Source: G039029935 sp039029935
GTDB taxonomy: Bacteria > Chloroflexota > Anaerolineae > Caldilineales > Caldilineaceae
Assembly: GCA_039029935.1 (NCBI GenBank)
Contig: JBCCFC010001032.1
Span: 1-5,070, forward strand
Direction: 5' to 3'
DNA: 5,070 nt
A program made the position numbers and the translations under genes. Of this stretch, positions 1 to 5,070 are shown one piece after another. The notes beneath the pieces are model-generated. The model searched no databases and had not been told where the DNA came from. It saw only the letters and a list, made by a program, of their open reading frames with translations. Position 1 is the first letter of the stretch, and every line of letters begins with the position of its first letter.

Positions 1-11
1 ATTAGCATGTT

Positions 12-2063
12 TTAATTTGGGGGGGAATTACTTTTGAGTGCTATCTGCCTATGGTGTTTGATTAATGGCAACATGGTATTCAAAAACCCTGATGCAAATC
101 CAATGCGATTGACGACAATCGACTGAATTAGAGAAAGATGAAAGAAAAATACACCACCCACAATGAAAACACCTGGCAGGATTGAAATCATCAATGTCTT
201 ATTGAGATTTTTGTCAAATGCATGGGCAATATCAAATAGCTGTGTAAACTGATTCAGGTTCTCATTCATCAGGATAATCTGTGCTGTATCCGTTGCAATG
301 GTGGATGCGCCAAGCAGGGAGATAGAGACATGGGCTTTTTTGAGCGCAATTGAGTCATTGATGCCATCGCCAATGTAGCAGACGACTTTGCCCTCGGCTT
401 GGAGTTTTGTAATGATATCAGCTTTTCCTTGTGGGAGTGTTTCCGCAAAGTAATTCTTAATGTCAAGCTCACGTGCCAACATACGGGTGGGCATCTCATG
501 ATCGCCGGAAATGATATACATCGACTGGTCATAGGATGACTTTAGCTGTGCGATGATTGCTTTGGCCTCTGGGCGAACGGTTGGACGCATTTCGAGCGCA
601 CCCGATACAATACCATTCACCGCGACCATGACCAATGAAACCCCCTGCACATGGCTTGTCTCCTGAATTTTTTGAAGCTTTGCTGGAATCACAAACCCCT
701 CAATTTCCATAAAACGGCTGCTGCCAACATGAACGATATGATGCTCAACCTGCACACTGATGCCATATCCAACCTTGTAGTCAGCTTCATCTACTGATGG
801 AACATGCATCTGTCGTGCATTGGCTTCTGCCAAAATTGCAAGTGCAATGGGGTGTGTCTGCTTATATTCAGCAGCAGCAGCATACATCAGGATTTCTTCG
901 GCTGTATAGTCAGCACAGGTATAAATCTGCCCCACATGCGGTTGCGCATATGTCAGCGTTCCCGTTTTATCAAAGACGATTGTATCGACTTTTTTGAGAA
1001 TATCTAAAACACGCCCATCCTTAATGAGGATACCATGATGTGAGGATAAGTTGAGGAAATTGAGCATACCAATGGGGGCCAACACACGCATATACCAAGC
1101 AAACGATGCGTTGAGGATTGTAATAGCCGCCATTGGTCCTGTTGTCAAGAGCGCAAGTAGCCTTACGCCCAACGTTGGCAACGCAGAACGGTCGGAATAA
1201 GCTTCGCCACGGGACTGGAGTGATGACTTGAAGTCCGCTGTTTGATTCAAAATCGTTGCAATCTTGGCCGCAGTCGTGTCTGTGCCAGCCTGTTCGATTT
1301 CGACAAAAATTTTACCCGTAAGCGCTACGGTGGAGGCAAATACTTTTTGCCCAACCTCCTTCTCGGCTGGCTGCGATTCACCCGTGAGAATATGCTGATC
1401 GACGGTCGCTGCGCCCTGCACAACGACACCATCAACGGGAATCGTCTCGCCAGCGTATACAACTACAATATCGCCTGGTTTTAACGTATCCAGCGACTGC
1501 TCAATTTCGATACCATCTTTATAAAGCCAAGCCATGCTGGACTGTAGACCAAATATATCCAGCAGACTCGAACGAGAATTATCCTCGGTCCTGGTTAAAA
1601 CTTTTCGTCCCCCGTAGACCAATGAACACATCATGGCACAGGGGATGTAATATCCGGTCACTAGGCAACTAGCGGAAACAATGGCGTCCAAGATGGCAAT
1701 TTTGATCTGACGTTCATGCCGAACAGAATGATATGCCTGTTGAAAAAGCGGTATACTGATATAGGTCAACAGGGCAGCGCTCGCTAGGCTCAATGGCGGA
1801 TAGGCAACCGTCCCAAGCGTTGCTAGGCCAAGAGATGCCAGCGATAGAGAGAAGTAACGATTTATTTGTTGAATACCAGCCTGACTGGATGGTTTGTTGC
1901 AATTGGGTTGCGACAACACGGTAGGGGATGAAAGGGCTGAGGGTAAATTTGAGTGAGTCGTCTTTACTTGGAGTTGCTCTACCAATCTTATTCTTTTTCT
2001 GTCTCTCATATGATTGTTATATTTAATTCTATCATAATTCATGCTTTTCAAGAGGAGATTCAT
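12..2063 (-). CDS. P1B-like P-type ATPase without a CPC motif (cation transporter, substrate unknown)
   Basis: An inner-membrane ion pump driven by ATP hydrolysis through an aspartyl-phosphate intermediate. Seen in the 683-residue product: hydrophobic segments near residues 71-90, 91-108, 122-138 and 139-150; an actuator domain with TGES at 227-230; a membrane pair near 298-340; DKTGTLT with phospho-acceptor D365; an N-domain HP pair (H404-P405) and G432/G434 as in P1B pumps; a GDGIND hinge at 565-570; and two C-terminal helices near 625-668. This layout and the GILIK stretch (344-348) match heavy-metal P1B ATPases. Aligned without gaps from GILIK, the usual CPC falls on F321-A322-W323, so the transmembrane metal thiolates are absent; P330 is kept. 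There is no N-terminal CxxC metal-binding domain, only a basic leader. The start is uncertain: M1 has no clear Shine-Dalgarno, and M8 or M19 are alternatives. It lies 16 bases after the oxidoreductase, so read-through is possible. The ATPase class is firm; the ion is not known. Confidence 0.93.
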   Translation of the reverse strand: MNLLLKSMNYDRIKYNNHMRDRKRIRLVEQLQVKTTHSNLPSALSSPTVLSQPNCNKPSSQAGIQQINRYFSLSLASLGLATLGTVAYPPLSLASAALLTYISIPLFQQAYHSVRHERQIKIAILDAIVSASCLVTGYYIPCAMMCSLVYGGRKVLTRTEDNSRSSLLDIFGLQSSMAWLYKDGIEIEQSLDTLKPGDIVVVYAGETIPVDGVVVQGAATVDQHILTGESQPAEKEVGQKVFASTVALTGKIFVEIEQAGTDTTAAKIATILNQTADFKSSLQSRGEAYSDRSALPTLGVRLLALLTTGPMAAITILNASFAWYMRVLAPIGMLNFLNLSSHHGILIKDGRVLDILKKVDTIVFDKTGTLTYAQPHVGQIYTCADYTAEEILMYAAAAEYKQTHPIALAILAEANARQMHVPSVDEADYKVGYGISVQVEHHIVHVGSSRFMEIEGFVIPAKLQKIQETSHVQGVSLVMVAVNGIVSGALEMRPTVRPEAKAIIAQLKSSYDQSMYIISGDHEMPTRMLARELDIKNYFAETLPQGKADIITKLQAEGKVVCYIGDGINDSIALKKAHVSISLLGASTIATDTAQIILMNENLNQFTQLFDIAHAFDKNLNKTLMISILPGVFIVGGVFFFHLSLIQSIVVNRIGFASGFLNTMLPLIKHHRQIALKSNSPPN

Positions 2064-2079
2064 TTTAAATCAGCAATAT

Positions 2080-3102
2080 TTATAACACAACAGGCTGGCC
2101 TGTCCCGCCCGATTCTATCATCGCACAGAGTACACGGGTGGCCGCAACCCCATCCGCCCCGGTCGCAATAATCGGCTGGTCATGGACCACGACATCCACA
2201 AAGCGCGCAATCGACTCAAGGACAAATCCTCCGATACGCAAATCGCTGGTTGGCGTAACCCCCGTGATATCCCCATAGGCCAGCTTGCCATTGACATGCA
2301 TTTTGACTGCACCATGATGCGATGGGTCCAGATAGATTGCGCCCTCACTGCCCAGAATCTCCAGCTTGAAATCGTAGATAATGGGCTGGCTTTGAGGCAG
2401 AATCCAAGCGTTCTCAAAGGTAACAACCGTGCCACGCGAAAATTCGGCAATGGCAACATGGAAATCTTGTGTGTCGATGCCCATGCCTTGTAGAATACCG
2501 GAGCGGTTGACGCCATAGACGCGTGTCACCTCATCGTTGAGCAGAAAACGCATAGTATCAACTGTATGGCAGCATAGAAACCAGAGTGCCGATGACTTAG
2601 AGGCCCAACTGAGCATCTCTAACGGCACAAAGGTGGTGTTGCTGAGTCGGGTGTAGCCATAGGCAGGTGTACCAATTTCGCCTGCATCAATGGCTTCTTT
2701 GGCGGCAACAATCGGTGGGTTGACGCGGTTGTGAAAGTCAACCATCAACTTGACACCAGCCTGTTCAGCCGCATCCACGATGGTCTGAGCCTCTTCAACA
2801 GTGGTTGCCAGAGGCTTTTCACACAAAATATGTTTGCCCGCTTGTGCTGCTGCCACCGCAATCTTAGTATGCGCAAAGTCCGGTGTGGCAATGGAGACCG
2901 CCTGAACGTCAGGGTTGTTGAGCAGGTCTTGATAGTCGGTGTAATAAGTCTGTGCTTGATAGGTTTCTGCCGCTTCCTTGGCTCGTGTCTCATCCAGATC
3001 ACAAACCGCAACTAACTCAGCGTCGGCCATTCGCTGATAGACCTTTGCGTGTTGATTACCCAAAATACCCGTGCCAATGACACCAAATCCAATTTTGCTC
3101 AT
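2080..3102 (-). CDS. Gfo/Idh/MocA-family NAD(P)-dependent oxidoreductase
   Basis: A cytosolic dehydrogenase or reductase acting on a sugar, inositol or related polyol/keto compound with NAD(P). The 340-residue length is normal for the family. Seen: an N-terminal Rossmann fold with GTGILG (residues 10-15) after a hydrophobic strand, acidic D35 at the end of strand 2, the conserved EKP at 95-97 whose K96 is a catalytic/cofactor-contacting residue in the family, and H179/D182 in an HTVD motif where the family places its catalytic His and Asp. The C-terminal alpha/beta domain, about 125-340, is complete. There is no signal peptide, unlike the secreted (Tat) members. The start is supported by AGGA six bases upstream, lying within the last codons of the preceding gene; the intergenic gap is three bases. 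Family is sure, but substrate prediction within it is unreliable. The neighbours suggest oxidation or reduction of a product of the PLP enzyme, which is inference. Confidence 0.95.
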   Translation of the reverse strand: MSKIGFGVIGTGILGNQHAKVYQRMADAELVAVCDLDETRAKEAAETYQAQTYYTDYQDLLNNPDVQAVSIATPDFAHTKIAVAAAQAGKHILCEKPLATTVEEAQTIVDAAEQAGVKLMVDFHNRVNPPIVAAKEAIDAGEIGTPAYGYTRLSNTTFVPLEMLSWASKSSALWFLCCHTVDTMRFLLNDEVTRVYGVNRSGILQGMGIDTQDFHVAIAEFSRGTVVTFENAWILPQSQPIIYDFKLEILGSEGAIYLDPSHHGAVKMHVNGKLAYGDITGVTPTSDLRIGGFVLESIARFVDVVVHDQPIIATGADGVAATRVLCAMIESGGTGQPVVL

Positions 3103-3105
3103 GGT

Positions 3106-3630
3106 CTATCCTGCCTGTAATGCTTGTTGATATAACGCAACCGAATAAAACTCATAGGACGCAGCCTTATCGGGGACATCCACCACATGCACCGTAAAGC
3201 GCGCAGGCAGACCGTTCTCTGGACACTTTTCGCGGAAGAACTTGGCATAGGCATCGCGGTATTCTGCATAGAGCCGTTGTTGCTCTGCCACAAAGCCCGC
3301 CGGGTCAAGCAGCGGGTTGGGTGATTTAGGTTGACAGCCAAAGGCGTGAACTTCAATAAAGTCTACATCGGAGATAGACTGACAGATGTCTGCATCTTGC
3401 AGCCATTTCTCCCAACATTGAAAGACCAACGGGATTTCCTTGGCTGGCTCCATGACCACCAACTCGTCCAACCCCAGCACATTTTTGGCTGAATAGCCGC
3501 CTGTCAACCCCGCAAAATGGATTTTGAGGTCGCCATCGGGCTGCTCTTCTGTCACCAATGCCGAGAAAACGGAATTATCGCTCTCATAATAATAGGTCAA
3601 CTTGCCCCGTTTTTTGATGTTAAATGCCAT
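3106..3630 (-). CDS. Uncharacterised 174-residue protein coupled to the SelA-like gene
   Basis: I do not recognise this protein and assign no function. It is soluble by inspection, with no signal peptide or membrane segment. The first 60 residues look beta-rich and alternate charged and hydrophobic positions (KLTYYYES, DLKIHFAG, ELVVMEP), with GLTGGYSAKN at 41-50. An aromatic helix-like stretch follows near 68-78 (VFQCWEKWLQD), then a strand-like segment near 90-98, a long charged and aromatic helix around 112-134, and a strand near 144-152. Four cysteines (72, 83, 99, 136) are not arranged as a metal-binding pair. It is a real gene: it starts one base after the stop of the PLP enzyme, has GGAG six bases upstream of its ATG, and ends three bases before the oxidoreductase. 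Its strict placement between two enzymes suggests an accessory or small enzymatic subunit of the same pathway, by context only. Confidence 0.85.
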   Translation of the reverse strand: MAFNIKKRGKLTYYYESDNSVFSALVTEEQPDGDLKIHFAGLTGGYSAKNVLGLDELVVMEPAKEIPLVFQCWEKWLQDADICQSISDVDFIEVHAFGCQPKSPNPLLDPAGFVAEQQRLYAEYRDAYAKFFREKCPENGLPARFTVHVVDVPDKAASYEFYSVALYQQALQAG

Positions 3631-3631
3631 G

Positions 3632-4759
3632 TCACGCTCCTTGTAACACTCTCTGTAATTGCTTCAACACAATCTCATCTTCACCCTCAGCCAACGTCCA
3701 CGGGTTCACATAAATCCCATCCGTGCCACCCTCAGCAACGGATATGGCCGGGTCGCCATCCCATAACGCAGCGATGACCTCATCACGGTTTTTGCCGACG
3801 ACACTGACATCAATCGTCACCAATGCTCGGGGTAATGGCTGTTTGGCCTCATTAGGAAAACTGCGCTCGGCTTGCACACCGTCAATCTGATTGAGCATAT
3901 GACACCAGCCCGCCACAATCTCTTCATCCTGTGACCGACGCGCCTCTTGGTCAATCTCCAGATATAGCTCGACCGCCTTGAGCAACCCAACCATCTCCTC
4001 TTTGCCCACTTTCATGGGTCGTCCATAACCGTGATTCGGTGGACCGTTGAGCCGAATGGACTCAATCAAATCGCTGCGACCCACCACCAAGCCCGTTGGT
4101 TGCGGCCCATGTAAATCTTTCCCCCCGCTAAAGACTGCCAACGCCGCCCCCATCTCTGTCCATTTCCAAAGGTTCTCAGTCGGTGGCAATTGCGCCGCCC
4201 CATCGACAACCACAGGCACATCATGCTGATTGGCGACCTCAATCACGGTTTCTATGGGCAAATCACCATCCCCTGTCATCAGCCCCTGAAACCAGAAAAT
4301 CGCCGCTGTGTTCTCATTGATGGCATCCTCCAATTCTGAACGTTCTGTGCTGCGCTCACTGCCATCCGCTGGACCAATTTCAACCATCTTGGCCCCAACT
4401 TGACGCACAGCAAAGTCATAATCATTGCGATGCGATTTATGCACAATGACCTCATTTTTCAGCCCCGTCAAATCGGGTAGCTGCTGCATGGCATCCTTGT
4501 CCATGCCCGTGATGCACGCTGCCGTTGCCAGTACCAATCCCGCCGCTGCCCCCGAACTGACATAGGCTGCTTCATTGCGGGTTAACGTGGCAATGCGCTC
4601 ACCCACCTTGCGCTGCAACTCATGCAACGGGATAAAGGATTTGGATGCCTCGACCATTGCCTCGACCACTTCTGGCCGCATAATCGACCCACCTAACTTT
4701 GTCAACGTGGCGTTGGCATTGATGATAGGCTTTAACCCTAAGTCTGTATAAATACTCAT
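3632..4759 (-). CDS. SelA/DgaE-like PLP-dependent enzyme (putative ammonia lyase or related)
   Basis: A fold-type I PLP enzyme of the SelA-related group, whose characterised member DgaE (D-glucosaminate-6-phosphate ammonia lyase) eliminates ammonia from an amino-sugar acid. At 375 residues it is the length of DgaE-type proteins and shorter than true selenocysteine synthase. Seen: an N-terminal motif LGLKPIINANATLTKLGGS (7-25) typical of the group; a cofactor phosphate-binding SSGAAAG (68-74); a basic HKSHR patch (107-111); VVVDGAAQ with D186, which contacts the pyridine nitrogen; and SGGKDLHGPQ with K214 as the Schiff-base lysine. GRPMKVGKEE at 246-255 is also conserved in the family. The ATG is supported by GGAGAA five bases upstream. 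The neighbouring deacetylase repeats the EF_0837/EF_0838-type pairing. Nothing suggests tRNA-Sec biosynthesis (no selB or selC here). The reaction and substrate remain inferred; the family call is strong. Confidence 0.93.
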   Translation of the reverse strand: MSIYTDLGLKPIINANATLTKLGGSIMRPEVVEAMVEASKSFIPLHELQRKVGERIATLTRNEAAYVSSGAAAGLVLATAACITGMDKDAMQQLPDLTGLKNEVIVHKSHRNDYDFAVRQVGAKMVEIGPADGSERSTERSELEDAINENTAAIFWFQGLMTGDGDLPIETVIEVANQHDVPVVVDGAAQLPPTENLWKWTEMGAALAVFSGGKDLHGPQPTGLVVGRSDLIESIRLNGPPNHGYGRPMKVGKEEMVGLLKAVELYLEIDQEARRSQDEEIVAGWCHMLNQIDGVQAERSFPNEAKQPLPRALVTIDVSVVGKNRDEVIAALWDGDPAISVAEGGTDGIYVNPWTLAEGEDEIVLKQLQRVLQGA

Positions 4760-4764
4760 TGTTT

Positions 4765-4770
4765 TTCTCC
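4765..4770 (-). promoter_or_regulatory. Shine-Dalgarno of the SelA-like gene
   Basis: On the minus strand GGAGAA lies five bases before the ATG at 4759. It is the strongest ribosome binding site in the window and fixes the start of the PLP enzyme. Confidence 0.7.
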
Positions 4771-4775
4771 ACTCT

Positions 4776-4790
4776 TTCGTATACTACGAA
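4776..4790. promoter_or_regulatory. Candidate operator palindrome upstream of the SelA-like gene
   Basis: A perfect inverted repeat with six-base arms and a three-base spacer (TTCGTA, then TAC, then TACGAA read on the plus strand). It ends 16 bases before the start codon and six bases from the Shine-Dalgarno. Its size and place suit a dimeric repressor site controlling the PLP enzyme, unknown protein and oxidoreductase. I see no convincing -35/-10 pair around it and no regulator gene in the window, so the role is inference. Confidence 0.3.
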
Positions 4791-4807
4791 CAGAAACCAG
4801 AGAGTTA

Positions 4808-4889
4808 GGACGCGGATGAACGCGGACGAGAAATGAATGTTCCTGAGTCAACAGTAGCTATCCGCGTTCATCCGCGCTTGTCCGCGTCC
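4808..4889. repeat. GC-rich inverted repeat made of 10-base units
   Basis: Two copies of a CGCGGA-centred unit (4811-4830) face three copies of its reverse complement (4861-4890: TCCGCGTTCA, TCCGCGCTTG, TCCGCGTCCC). The arms 4811-4826 and 4861-4876 are perfectly complementary over 16 bases with a 34-base loop. A shifted register pairs 4808-4826 with 4871-4889, with GGACGCGGA at its base, two wobble pairs and one mismatch. The repeat fills most of the gap between the deacetylase stop and the SelA-like start. No T-run follows either arm, so it is not a standard intrinsic terminator. It could be a dispersed palindromic element, an mRNA-stabilising hairpin, or an attenuator between the two genes. 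Confidence 0.85.
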
Positions 4890-4903
4890 CTTCTATTCTT
4901 GTC

Positions 4904-5070
4904 CTACGACTTCTTCTTTGTCATATCTTGTGCCGTCTGCCCCTGTAACCCTGGAATTACCCAATACGCAGGGGGTGCCTCGGTCCACTCTGGCATACTC
5001 AACCCACTAGGGTCATAGACAATTTTGCCTGCCCGCAACGTCATCTCACAAGTCAGCTTTTTGTCACCCG
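4904..5070 (-). CDS. Amidohydrolase/deacetylase-family metallohydrolase, C-terminal fragment (cut by window edge)
   Basis: The last 54 codons of a gene entering from the right edge, ending in TAG at 4904-4906. The readable tail includes CEMTLRAGKIVYDPSGLSMP followed by EWTEAPPAYW. A 'T-x-R-x-G-x-V-x-(D/W)-P-x-G-L-S-x-P-x-W' tail is characteristic of the C-terminal beta-sandwich edge of the amidohydrolase/deacetylase family (EF_0837/Atu3266 type), relatives of dihydroorotase. Those enzymes hydrolyse acetyl or related acyl groups at a metal centre; the TIM barrel and metal ligands are outside the window, so activity cannot be checked. The lysine-rich end (TKKKS) is ordinary. Adjacency to a SelA-like PLP gene on the same strand independently supports the call, since this pairing recurs in characterised and predicted catabolic loci. 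The reading frame is certain; the family is recognised from a short tail only. Confidence 0.72.
   Translation of the reverse strand, partial: GDKKLTCEMTLRAGKIVYDPSGLSMPEWTEAPPAYWVIPGLQGQTAQDMTKKKS

Noticed and set aside
797..1484. Plus-strand reading frames of 66-80 codons opposite the ATPase
   Set aside because: They lie antisense to a gene whose motifs are conserved throughout, have no recognisable protein features, and look like chance frames.
2064..2092. A TATAAATAT stretch on the minus strand just upstream of the ATPase, as a possible -10 element
   Set aside because: No recognisable -35 hexamer lies 16-18 bases upstream, and the region is simply AT-rich, so a promoter cannot be supported.
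2091..2102. Short palindrome CAGG-CTGG-CCTG at the end of the oxidoreductase gene as a terminator
   Set aside because: Only four base pairs, inside the coding sequence, and with no following T-run.
2182..2493. A 103-codon plus-strand frame opposite the oxidoreductase
   Set aside because: It is fully antisense to a well-supported Gfo/Idh/MocA gene, with no family resemblance or ribosome binding site that I can see.
3632..4759. The SelA-like gene as true selenocysteine synthase
   Set aside because: It is markedly shorter than bacterial SelA, resembles the SelA-related/DgaE group, and sits among catabolic genes with no selB, selC or SECIS element in view.
4831..4860. TTGACT on the minus strand in the loop of the inverted repeat as a -35 box for the SelA-like gene
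   Set aside because: At a 17-base spacing the next hexamer falls in the GC-rich repeat arm and does not resemble TATAAT.
4833..5018. A 61-codon plus-strand frame running through the inverted repeat and the right-hand gene tail
   Set aside because: It translates the repeat arm and the antisense of the deacetylase C-terminus; the minus-strand reading has clear family character, so this is a shadow.

Overview
The window carries five genes, all read from the minus strand, so transcription runs from the right edge to the left. In that order they are: the C-terminal end of an amidohydrolase/deacetylase-family metallohydrolase (cut by the right edge), a SelA/DgaE-like PLP enzyme, a 174-residue protein I do not recognise, a Gfo/Idh/MocA-family NAD(P)-dependent oxidoreductase, and a P1B-like P-type ATPase. 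The last stops 12 bases from the left edge. No tRNA, rRNA, CRISPR array, IS element or phage gene is visible.

The right-hand part (about 2080-5070) looks like a catabolic cassette. The PLP enzyme, the unknown protein and the oxidoreductase are separated by 1 and 3 bases. The downstream two have Shine-Dalgarno sequences inside the preceding reading frame, so they are almost certainly co-transcribed and translationally coupled. The deacetylase ends 144 bases upstream of the PLP enzyme. That gap holds a 10-base-periodic GC-rich inverted repeat and, beside the ribosome binding site, a small palindrome that could be an operator. Deacetylase plus SelA-like PLP enzyme is a known pairing in amino-acid and amino-sugar acid degradation (the EF_0837/EF_0838 type of locus; DgaE of D-glucosaminate use). 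A plausible job is deacylation of a substrate, then PLP-dependent elimination or rearrangement, with an NAD(P)-dependent oxidation or reduction elsewhere in the route. The actual substrate cannot be read from the sequence.

The left-hand part (12-2063) is the ATPase. It has every cytosolic P-type ATPase motif but no CPC-type ion-binding motif in the membrane and no N-terminal metal-binding domain, so its substrate is open. It begins only 16 bases after the oxidoreductase, lacks a visible Shine-Dalgarno, and its 5' end is far more AT-rich than the cassette. It may be functionally unrelated to the genes upstream.

The organism is bacterial, with moderate GC (about 50%, higher in the cassette). 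The repeat built on TCCGCGTTCA units resembles, from memory, intergenic repeats of environmental phyla such as Chloroflexota, Planctomycetota or Poribacteria. This is a weak taxonomic hint, not an identification.
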